Of a DNA stretch of 10,106 bases, positions 1 through 6,545 are shown piece by piece (positions within the stretch are counted from its first letter, which is position 1; each line of letters starts with the position of its first letter). The translations under genes and the position numbers were made by a program. The notes beneath the pieces are model-generated. The model searched no databases. It was not told the origin of the DNA and saw only the letters and a list, made by a program, of their open reading frames with translations. Origin of the DNA: Anaerolineae bacterium (GTDB taxonomy: Bacteria; Chloroflexota; Anaerolineae; UBA1429); the NCBI GenBank assembly GCA_016928125.1, contig JAFGLK010000250.1, positions 1 through 10,106 of the forward strand. Direction: 5' to 3'.

Positions 1-356
1 CCTTCCGCATCCGTTACGGGCAAGCGTTGACCCGTGTTCGCATCATACAGACCGACGGCGAGGAGATACTCGCCCGAAGGCGCGTCTACGTCGATGGGTA
101 GAGCGTACTCGTCGCGTACGATCTCGCCTGGCAGCCACCCGGTGGTCGGATAGCTGCCTGCGACGGGTTCGTTGTCTTGCTGCCCCCAGATCGTACCGGT
201 AGGACCGAGAAGATGGGCAAAGACCGTATAACGCGTGTCCATGCGTTGCTCGGCCCTCCAGTAGAGCACAAAAACAAGCTCCTCGCCAGCGACCTGGGTC
301 ACCTCCGGCATCGCCAGCCCCAGAAGCGTCGTCTGGCCCCCAAAGATGGCCCCCAC
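1..356 (-). repeat. Beta module E3 (canonical, end cut by window edge)
   Basis: Residues about 815-933 of gene E. It shows TLLGLAMPEV, LVFVLYWRAEQ, TVFAHLLGPTG, SYPTTGWLPGEIVRDEYALPI, PSGEYLLAVGLYDANTGQRLP and TDAEG at the edge. It is the closest relative of A3. Confidence 0.8.
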
Positions 357-2798
357 CGGAACCGGGATCGACGGGAGCTCATAGATTCGCTCTTGCCCCC
401 CTACGCTCAATGAGCTCAGACGAACACTGCTCCCAATCCCGCTCCCACCAACGAGAGCCACCTCAAGCGCATAGCTCCCGGGTTCGATCTCAGCCGGGAC
501 GGGAAGTGTGTATTGTCCCTTGAGGATCTCGCCTTGCGGCCAGCGCGCCCCATAGGGGCCAGACCCGAGCAAGGGCGTGTTCAGCTCGCTTATCGCCCGC
601 CCCTTCCCCACAAGACGGAGCGCCATGCGGGCATCCAGCCTCTCCAGATCCTTGAGGCTGCGCCAGTAGATCGCCACCTCAAGACGGTCGCCGGGACGCG
701 CCGCCTCCACAACATCCAAGCCCACGACCTCCACATCCGACCCGAACAAAGCCTGCAGAGGCTGTTCGATGGCCAGAGAGGCCGGATCTGCTGCCCGCTC
801 TCGGAGCTCCACCGTAGCCGCAGCCAGGTCCAGATCGTATCCCCTGTTCGTCTCGTCATGAGTCAAGATCGGCAGCCCAGCCCAAGTGGTCACGGGATGG
901 ACGCGCAGCCACACGCGGTACTGGCCCGCGGGGGTAGCCATATCAACGGGTAGCTCGAACGCCTGCAAGGTGACCTCCCCCTGAGGCCACCGCGAAGTAG
1001 GCGTCAGCACAGGCCGCTCCAGACCGCGCTCGTCCCAGTAGGTCTCTCGGTCGATATCCACCAAACGCTTGCTCCCCAGCCCCCACTCATGACCGCGCTC
1101 ATCCATGAGGCGCAGCGTCACCCAGTAGTCGGCGGGCATGGGGCCCAAGGCCCGCCAACGCAGCTCGAGCTGCAGGCGCTCGCCCGGTTCGGCTTGCGCA
1201 TTGAGCCACTGCATACCGGTCAGTCCGAGTTGGTGCCCAAAATCGACATCAAGTCGATCCCCCGGCCAAAGATCCTCGGCCGCATAGACCTCCATTAGGC
1301 GATAGTCATAGCGCCGCCTGCCGACGAGGAAGAAATGCTCCTGTACATAGGCTTTGAAGGCTGGATAGTCGAGCAGGAGCGCGAACTGATGCGCCCCTTG
1401 GGCCACGTTCATGAACACCATACTCGCATCATAGCTCTCGATCTCTCGAATGAGGTCGCGGCCCATGATCTGGCCGCTGGTGGCCGCCCCACGGGAGATG
1501 CCGGCGGCCAAGGGCGTGGTCTTGCGTCGCGCGAAAAAGTTGATGCCGGGATAGTCAGAGACCACGACCTCATCAGGAGCGGTCTCGGCTTGCACGTACT
1601 CGACCCAGGCCTGGGTATCGTGCTCCTCCCAGCTCGCCACCCAGCGGTTGAAGACCCAATGAGGCCAGAGGGCCGCAATGCCCAGGCCGAGCATCAGGCC
1701 ATAGCTGGCCATCTTCAGGGGCCAGGCCTTTGTCAAACTGGACAGCCAGGTTCCTAGGCTCACCAAGGCCATCGCTGCGCCGACACCCAAAGCGGGCACA
1801 AGGTAGGTCAGGTGACGGGCTTGAAGACCGCGAGTCATGAGCAGAAAGGCCGACGCAGTCGGGACCTGATAGGCAAACACGCGGGCCGCGCGCGGTAGTC
1901 GCCAGAGGCTCAACAGGAGGCCAGCCACAGCCAGAGCAGCGTACGCTGGCTGAGCGACGGCGAAATCCCGATAGAGCACCAGGCCCTTGCGCATGACCTC
2001 CAGCAGAGGGGTGCCACTGCCCTGCTTCAGATGATGACCCACTACGGCCGCGAGAAAGTCAGGGCTGATGCGCAGAAAGAGCATACCGATCCCAGATACG
2101 ATCGCCAGAAACGGCAATCCAAACCAGAGCACCTGGCCGAGGGCCTCACGACTCTCGTGGCCCCTGATGCCTTCCACGAGCAAGAACAGCCCCAACCCGG
2201 CTGCAGCCAGGGCGCCAAACAGCTTGGCCATCATCGCCAGGCCCAGACACAGCCCCGATAGAGCGAGCAACCCGCGACGCCTTCTCGCATAGCCTCGGAC
2301 AAACAGATAGACGCCAAGCATCTGCCAGAAAAGCATGGGCGCCTCGGGCCGGAAGAAACGCCCTGCCCAGTAGAACTCTTGCTGTACCATCACGAGAGGA
2401 AGCGCAACGAGGGCGACGCGCCAGTCGCCCAGATCCCGCACAGTCAGAAAGAGCAGAAAGGCCGCCCCGAGGGCTAGCGTTGTCATGTAGAGGCGCACAG
2501 CAAGTACGGCATTGCCGCTGAATCGCAGCACCAGCGCACCCGGATAGAGAAAGAGCGGCAGTTGCGGTGTCAAAAAGTCGCGATACGGCACCTCCCCCAA
2601 CCCGATGCGCCAGGCCGCATACAGATAGCCCCCCTCATCGTCGTAAGCCAGCCATTTCACGATGCGATGACTATAGTACGCAGCCCCAGACGCCACGAGC
2701 ACGAGCGCAGCGGCCCAGATCAGGAGCTCAGTCCTCCTGTGGACGGCAAGCGCATCACCGTACTGCCCTGGCTTGGCTCTGGGCACGAATTGGAACAT
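1..2798 (-). CDS. Gene E: GT-C (family 39/ArnT-like) membrane glycosyltransferase with three C-terminal beta modules (3' end outside window)
   Basis: An uninterrupted frame of 932 full codons runs from the ATG at 2798 to the left edge. I translated it throughout and found no stop. A first helix at residues 24-42 is followed by the outer loop AYDDEGGYLY, with Asp53, Asp54 and Glu55, then PYRDFLTPQLP at 71-81. A second acidic site is GRFFRPEAPML (146-156), and LQARHLTYLVPA (325-336) matches the late RH motif of B and D. About eleven hydrophobic segments end near residue 383. A soluble segment (about 395-508) has VVSDYPGINFFARR. Three beta modules fill 518-635, 683-799 and 815 to the edge; the last is canonical. 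Comparison with gene A predicts that only some 15-20 codons are missing. Role as for B and D: probable sugar transfer from a polyprenyl phosphate outside the cytoplasmic membrane, substrate unknown. E is separated from D by 86 bases, so its expression could be tuned separately. Confidence 0.9.
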   Translation of the reverse strand, partial: MFQFVPRAKPGQYGDALAVHRRTELLIWAAALVLVASGAAYYSHRIVKWLAYDDEGGYLYAAWRIGLGEVPYRDFLTPQLPLFLYPGALVLRFSGNAVLAVRLYMTTLALGAAFLLFLTVRDLGDWRVALVALPLVMVQQEFYWAGRFFRPEAPMLFWQMLGVYLFVRGYARRRRGLLALSGLCLGLAMMAKLFGALAAAGLGLFLLVEGIRGHESREALGQVLWFGLPFLAIVSGIGMLFLRISPDFLAAVVGHHLKQGSGTPLLEVMRKGLVLYRDFAVAQPAYAALAVAGLLLSLWRLPRAARVFAYQVPTASAFLLMTRGLQARHLTYLVPALGVGAAMALVSLGTWLSSLTKAWPLKMASYGLMLGLGIAALWPHWVFNRWVASWEEHDTQAWVEYVQAETAPDEVVVSDYPGINFFARRKTTPLAAGISRGAATSGQIMGRDLIREIESYDASMVFMNVAQGAHQFALLLDYPAFKAYVQEHFFLVGRRRYDYRLMEVYAAEDLWPGDRLDVDFGHQLGLTGMQWLNAQAEPGERLQLELRWRALGPMPADYWVTLRLMDERGHEWGLGSKRLVDIDRETYWDERGLERPVLTPTSRWPQGEVTLQAFELPVDMATPAGQYRVWLRVHPVTTWAGLPILTHDETNRGYDLDLAAATVELRERAADPASLAIEQPLQALFGSDVEVVGLDVVEAARPGDRLEVAIYWRSLKDLERLDARMALRLVGKGRAISELNTPLLGSGPYGARWPQGEILKGQYTLPVPAEIEPGSYALEVALVGGSGIGSSVRLSSLSVGGQERIYELPSIPVPVGAIFGGQTTLLGLAMPEVTQVAGEELVFVLYWRAEQRMDTRYTVFAHLLGPTGTIWGQQDNEPVAGSYPTTGWLPGEIVRDEYALPIDVDAPSGEYLLAVGLYDANTGQRLPVTDAE
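402..752 (-). repeat. Beta module E2 (divergent)
   Basis: Residues about 683-799 of gene E. It shows VEVVGLDVV, LEVAIYWRSL, ARMALRLVGKG, ARWPQGEILKGQYTLPV, GSYALEVALVGG and LSSLSV. Like A2, it ends in A-L-V-G rather than V-G-L-Y-D. Confidence 0.72.
894..1247 (-). repeat. Beta module E1 (with insertion)
   Basis: Residues about 518-635 of gene E. It shows LGLTGMQWL, LQLELRWRALGP, YWVTLRLMDERG, SRWPQGEVTL and GQYRVWLRV. An extra, mostly charged stretch of about 20 residues (around 583-602, including YWDERGLERP) lies before the W-P-Q-G-E core. Confidence 0.72.
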
Positions 2799-2884
2799 GT
2801 CTGTATACTCCGGTGGGAGAAACAAAAGGGCCCACGGGCTGTTTGAACTGGATTGAACATATCGAACATTGCGAACACAAGCTG
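2799..2884. promoter_or_regulatory. 86-base gap between genes D and E with direct repeats and a possible hairpin
   Basis: This is the only noncoding interval above 10 bases in the window. It contains four GAAC words (plus strand) at 2845, 2855, 2864 and 2873, and a GC-rich inverted repeat at 2830-2839. On the minus strand, CCTTTTGTTT follows that inverted repeat, and the Shine-Dalgarno of gene E comes after. No convincing -35/-10 pair is visible. TATACA appears, but between the Shine-Dalgarno and the ATG, which is too late for a promoter. The gap may be an internal regulatory point of the operon or simply a spacer. Confidence 0.4.
2808..2811 (-). promoter_or_regulatory. Ribosome binding site of gene E
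   Basis: GGAG on the minus strand, nine bases before the ATG at 2798. Good spacing and sequence support this start for the long open frame. Its two G bases at 2810-2811 can take part in the hairpin reported in the findings. Confidence 0.65.
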
Positions 2885-4402
2885 TCAGGAACCACCTCTG
2901 CGCACATATAGCCGGTGCCGCTCATCCCAGGCCTGCAACAGGTCATAGTGCTCGGCCACCCACTCGCTGAACCCGGGCACCGCCTCGAGCTTCCTCTCCC
3001 AGAAGACGATCAGCACAGGCTCATATTGGGCCACCACTTGCAGCAGATCGTCGCGCGTCAGCTCACCGGTAAGCACACGCATGCGCGAGGTGTTGATCGT
3101 CTCCGGCGGCACTGGCCTCTGGGCGCGAATGGCCAGAATCGGCCCGTCGGTGAGCACATAGTCTTCAGGAGACGATGTGGCGATGATCTGCGCCACAGCT
3201 GCCCGACTGAGGCCAAAACGGTCCGCCTCGATCTGACGCAACGCGGTGAGCGAGGTCCAAAGGGCGCTTCGGGTCTCCAGAACGGCCCAGGCGATCAGGA
3301 GACAGGCCACCCTGTGACGAACGTTCGCCCGCTGACGCTCGTCAGTCTGCCGACGCTCGTCAGCGGAAGAACCAGCTCGCGCAGAGCTGCCCAGCCATTC
3401 CACCACCTCGGCGAGGCCAAAGCCGGCCAAAACGCAGACCGGGTAGAGCAACGCCAGGAGGTGATGGCGATAGAGCGGGGTGTGGAGCAAAAGCGCGAGC
3501 CCCATCCCGCCGAGCCAGACAAGGTACAGCCACGCGAGCGCCAGTCGGCGCCTTTGTAGGTCGAGCCAACCCACGATCCCAAGCACGAGCAGCCCCACAT
3601 GCGAGAGGCCGTACTCATCCAGACGGAAGTATTCCTCGATCTGGCCCAGATTCTCACAGGGCTCGTAGGGAAAGGCATTCCGGCTGTTGCGCCAGGTGGT
3701 CAGGAATTGCCTCGCGAAATCGGCCGGATGGCTCGAGAGAACCAGAGTGAGCACCGGAGCGGACCCAGCCAGCCCCAAGATGCCAAGCGTCCTTAAGCGC
3801 CGGCGCCACGAGCGCTCGACTGCGAACACCGCAGCCAAGGGCACCAGCGCGCCCGGCAGCGCCGTGGGCTTGAAGCCGATCGCCAACCCTATGGCCGCAC
3901 CGCTGGCCATCAGCCAGGCGCGGCGGCGCGTTTCGACATACCGCAACGACCCCAGCACGCCCAGCGCCAGCAGGGCTGACATGGGGACCTCGGCCAGCGC
4001 CGCCGACGAGAGCGCCACAAAGTGAGGGGCCGTGCACAAAAAGACGACCGCGGCCAGGCCGCTCCAGCGCGACTTGAGCGCCCGCCCGAGGCTCAACACC
4101 GCCCCCAGCGACACCAGGCCGGCCGCAAGGGACGCCAGCCGCGCGGTGCGCAGCGAGTAGCCCAGCACGGCGAACCAGAGCCTCAGGTAATACGCAAAGG
4201 CGGGCAGGTAATTATGCCATACGTCTCGGTAGAGGTCATTCCCTTGCATCAGAGCCCTGGCCGTCAGCACGAGCACGGGCTCGTCATCGTGCCACACAAA
4301 AAAGTCCAGTCCGCGCAAGACGGCCCAGGCGTACAACAGCAGCACCAGGACGAGGAGGCCCACATACACCAGGGAGCGGCGCTGGGCGCGTAGAAGGCTC
4401 AT
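2885..4402 (-). CDS. Gene D: GT-C (family 39/ArnT-like) membrane glycosyltransferase without beta modules
   Basis: The protein has 505 residues and is the minimal form in this operon. The start ATG lies in an ATGA overlap with the stop of gene C, with GGAG ten bases upstream. Residues 10-30 form the first membrane helix. The outer loop then has VWHDDEP with Asp39, Asp40 and Glu41 as the probable catalytic or metal-binding acids, followed by YRD-x5-LP at 58-67. A second acidic site is AALAEVPMSA (134-143), and YRHHLLALLYP at 311-321 matches the late motif of B. About ten further helices run to residue 380. The soluble end (about 405-505) has YVLTDGPILAIRAQRPVPP and stops at RLYVRRGGS, exactly where B and E continue into beta modules. 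A charged cytoplasmic-type loop at 345-363 contains a six-residue tandem duplication. It probably transfers a polyprenyl-linked sugar on the outer membrane face; substrate unknown. Confidence 0.9.
   Translation of the reverse strand: MSLLRAQRRSLVYVGLLVLVLLLYAWAVLRGLDFFVWHDDEPVLVLTARALMQGNDLYRDVWHNYLPAFAYYLRLWFAVLGYSLRTARLASLAAGLVSLGAVLSLGRALKSRWSGLAAVVFLCTAPHFVALSSAALAEVPMSALLALGVLGSLRYVETRRRAWLMASGAAIGLAIGFKPTALPGALVPLAAVFAVERSWRRRLRTLGILGLAGSAPVLTLVLSSHPADFARQFLTTWRNSRNAFPYEPCENLGQIEEYFRLDEYGLSHVGLLVLGIVGWLDLQRRRLALAWLYLVWLGGMGLALLLHTPLYRHHLLALLYPVCVLAGFGLAEVVEWLGSSARAGSSADERRQTDERQRANVRHRVACLLIAWAVLETRSALWTSLTALRQIEADRFGLSRAAVAQIIATSSPEDYVLTDGPILAIRAQRPVPPETINTSRMRVLTGELTRDDLLQVVAQYEPVLIVFWERKLEAVPGFSEWVAEHYDLLQAWDERHRLYVRRGGS
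3334..3363. repeat. 18-bp tandem duplication inside gene D
   Basis: The 12-mer GACGCTCGTCAG occurs at 3334-3345 and again at 3352-3363, a period of 18 bases. In the protein this gives A-D-E-R-R-Q followed by T-D-E-R-Q-R in a hydrophilic loop. The frame is preserved. Each copy is also a partial inverted repeat; the first is CTGAC-GCTC-GTCAG at 3332-3345. Confidence 0.7.
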
Positions 4403-4416
4403 GAGGGCGCCACTCC
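4399..4416 (-). promoter_or_regulatory. ATGA stop/start overlap and ribosome binding site of gene D
   Basis: On the minus strand GGAG (4413-4416), ten bases, then ATGA: ATG starts D and TGA ends C. The arrangement fixes the start and indicates coupled translation of C and D. Confidence 0.65.
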
Positions 4417-6534
4417 GGCCGCGCTCTCGATCATCTCGAGCGCCTCATGGACGATGACCATGCCCTCGCGGACATGCAGGCCACTCACACCGACGCGACG
4501 GGTGGCCCGCTGGCCATACAACCCGATGCCCAGATCAAAGGCCCCCGGAGGGATCTCATGGCCGAGCTGCAACGTGCGCTCATCGACAACAGACTCCCCC
4601 GGAGCCCACAAATCAAAGGGCCACCATCCATCGAGGGGCTGGGCATCCGCCTGGGCCACCCGCTCCCCATCTTGATCCAACACGTGCACGAAAATCGTAT
4701 ACGGTCCATCGGGGCGCGCGCGGGCGCGCCATCGGCAGGTGATGGTGAACGGCTGGCCGGGCGCCACTCGCTCGGGCTCGACCTGCACGGCCACCAGGTC
4801 CACCCCGATATCAAAGGCGCCCAAAGCGCCGACCTCTGGCTGGGCGCTTGGGACCCAGAACACGACCTCAGGCCCCGTGTCGCCGACGGGCCGATCGAGA
4901 GCGGCCGCGAGGCGCTGCACGGTGGCCGTCACCTCCGCCTGGCGCACGAACTGCCGATGGACCAGGATATACTCGATATCGAGCCCCTGCAACAGGCCCA
5001 GCACCTCTGCTGGCGAGACCTCGCCCGCCGCGGGATCAGGCGAGTCGGACATCGGCGCGCCGATCAGCACCGCATCCACCGCCTTCTTGTAGTCGTTCAT
5101 GCCCTCGAGTTCGCGATGGATATAGCCTCCCACGATGGGCCGGCCGTGCGCCGTCTGGTAGTACATGGCCAGATTGCCGATCTGCCGCTTTTTCGATGGC
5201 AGGCTAAGCACGGCCCCCGCGCCATCCGGCCAACTCGCGACCATCTGCGGCGGCTGGGGCGTGCCCTGTGGGAAGGGCCAGAGGATCACAGACTCGAGGA
5301 GCAACAACGCGACGAGCGCCGCCTGTGCTGCGCGTGGGCGCGGCCATCTCGCCAGGCCCTGTGAAGCCAGGGTCGCCAGGCCAAAGGTGGCCATCTGAAC
5401 GAACCGCTCGGGGGTCCGCCCCCACCGAAAGAAAGGCAGCCGCTGAAGGATAGCATAGGGCTGGAAGATGCCTGTGTCCACTCCGGCCAGGCGCAGAGAC
5501 GGACCCACAGAGAGCCACAGACCGCTGACCATGAGCGCGAGCCAGGGCAGCGTCTGACGCCAGCGGTGAGAGCCCAAACCCATGGCAGCTAACACTAGCG
5601 GGATCCAGCCCAGGAAGGCCATGTGCTCTAGCTCGTTCGCCTCTGAGAAAGCCAGCCGGATGGGCTCGATGGCGGCCACCGCCCGACCCCACAGCGGATG
5701 GTAAGGTGAAGGGATGACCCAGGTCAACGGGTCAACAGAGTAGGCCTCCGTTCCCGGAGCGCTCAGGTCCATGCCCAGCGCCTGCGCCCGAACCGCAAAG
5801 GGAACATACATGGGCGCCACGGCCGCCGCGGCGATCAGGCCGGCAAGCAAGAGCATCCGCTTCTGGTGCGCAGACCGGCGTTCGTCCAGCAGCACGCAGG
5901 CGAACAGGATGCCGAACACAGGGGCCGCAAAGTAAGCCGTCTGCACCAGGGCCACCAGACAGGCCAGCGCAGCCAGCAGGCCCGTGGCCAGTGCGCGCAG
6001 CACCGTCGGCTCGCGGAGCAGGCCCATACCCGCCCAAACGGCCAATGGCACCCACCAGGAGGCAAGCTGAGTCAGATGGCCCGAGAGAGCATGCCCCATG
6101 CGATTGGGGAAGAAGGCATACACCGCACCCGCGACAAAAGCCGCCCCCGCATGGCCCGTGATGCGCTGCGCCAACAGATACATCGCCAGGCCGCAGAGCA
6201 CAAAGGAGCCCAAGAAGAGCGCATTGTACACCTGGGTTGGCGAAAAGAGCCACTGTAGTGGAAACGCGAGCCAGTCAAGCAGGGGCGTCACCCCCAGAAG
6301 GGGATGGAAGCCGCCCCAGGGATGGTAGAGCAGGCTCACGTCCGACACGCCCTGCCCGCTACGCCAGGCCCGGCCTGACCACCACAGCGACCAGGTATAC
6401 TGGAGGCCGTCGAGAGCTTCAAAGCCAGCCACTGCCGAGCCGAACTGCGCCGCCACGGGCCAGGTGAGAACCAGAGTCAGCGTCAAATAAGAGGCGGTCG
6501 CGAGAGCCAGCGTCCGCACCTGGGGGGCTCTCAC
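4399..6534 (-). CDS. Gene C: GT-C-like polytopic membrane protein of a second family, with one C-terminal beta module
   Basis: The protein has 711 residues. It starts at a GTG whose bases overlap the TGA of gene B (GTGA). A GGGGGTG run four bases upstream is a good Shine-Dalgarno candidate. About ten hydrophobic segments lie between residues 8 and 418. The first outer loop has ALDGLQYTWSLWW (40-52), so Asp42 stands where B, D and E have Asp-Glu, and there is no YRD motif. Other family-like motifs are FFPNRMGHALSGHLTQ (141-156), NELEHMAFLGW (300-310) and RLPFFRWGRTPERF (365-378). These resemble uncharacterised GT-C-like proteins that occur beside family 39 enzymes. A soluble segment (about 430-565) and one divergent beta module (575-676) follow. 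It may transfer a sugar or act as a membrane partner of its neighbours; activity is not proven by the sequence. Its stop overlaps the start of gene D by 4 bases. Confidence 0.85.
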   Translation of the reverse strand: MRAPQVRTLALATASYLTLTLVLTWPVAAQFGSAVAGFEALDGLQYTWSLWWSGRAWRSGQGVSDVSLLYHPWGGFHPLLGVTPLLDWLAFPLQWLFSPTQVYNALFLGSFVLCGLAMYLLAQRITGHAGAAFVAGAVYAFFPNRMGHALSGHLTQLASWWVPLAVWAGMGLLREPTVLRALATGLLAALACLVALVQTAYFAAPVFGILFACVLLDERRSAHQKRMLLLAGLIAAAAVAPMYVPFAVRAQALGMDLSAPGTEAYSVDPLTWVIPSPYHPLWGRAVAAIEPIRLAFSEANELEHMAFLGWIPLVLAAMGLGSHRWRQTLPWLALMVSGLWLSVGPSLRLAGVDTGIFQPYAILQRLPFFRWGRTPERFVQMATFGLATLASQGLARWPRPRAAQAALVALLLLESVILWPFPQGTPQPPQMVASWPDGAGAVLSLPSKKRQIGNLAMYYQTAHGRPIVGGYIHRELEGMNDYKKAVDAVLIGAPMSDSPDPAAGEVSPAEVLGLLQGLDIEYILVHRQFVRQAEVTATVQRLAAALDRPVGDTGPEVVFWVPSAQPEVGALGAFDIGVDLVAVQVEPERVAPGQPFTITCRWRARARPDGPYTIFVHVLDQDGERVAQADAQPLDGWWPFDLWAPGESVVDERTLQLGHEIPPGAFDLGIGLYGQRATRRVGVSGLHVREGMVIVHEALEMIESAAGVAPS
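4507..4812 (-). repeat. Beta module C1 (divergent)
   Basis: Residues about 575-676 of gene C. It has DIGVDLVAVQV, FTITCRWRARA, YTIFVHVLDQDGE, GWWPFDLWAPGESVVDE and GAFDLGIGLYG. YPT-x2-W is replaced by WPFDLW, and the closing Y-D-x-x-T-G-x-R-L-P stretch is Y-G-Q-R-A-T-R-R. It also carries a Cys (residue 600) in the strand that otherwise reads LxWRA. Confidence 0.72.
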
Positions 6535-6545
6535 GGCGCACCCCC
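6531..6545 (-). promoter_or_regulatory. GTGA stop/start overlap and ribosome binding site of gene C
   Basis: On the minus strand GGGGGTG, then CGCC, then GTGA. The GTG is the start of gene C and the TGA ends gene B. The G-rich run can pair with the 16S tail through G:U wobble. This decides the non-ATG start and points to translational coupling. Confidence 0.6.

Noticed and set aside
513..953. Plus-strand open frames across 86-2292
   Set aside because: All lie opposite the continuous gene E frame. None shows a ribosome site or domain pattern.
2801..2806. TATACA as a promoter -10 box for gene E
   Set aside because: It lies between the Shine-Dalgarno and the start codon, so a transcript from it would lack the ribosome site. 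No -35 partner is convincing.
2821..2839. Intrinsic terminator after gene D (GCCCGTGGGC followed by CCTTTTGTTT on the minus strand)
   Set aside because: The stem has only four pairs with a two-base loop, or three pairs with a four-base loop, and the T run is short and interrupted. It is too weak to call, though partial attenuation is possible.
2915..3559. A 214-codon plus-strand open frame opposite gene D
   Set aside because: Antisense shadow of gene D, with low-complexity charged composition and no recognisable motif.
4447..5364. A 305-codon plus-strand open frame opposite gene C
   Set aside because: It is antisense to a clear membrane protein gene. Its product is rich in His, Arg, Gln and Pro with no domain pattern, as expected for the complement of GC-rich coding DNA.
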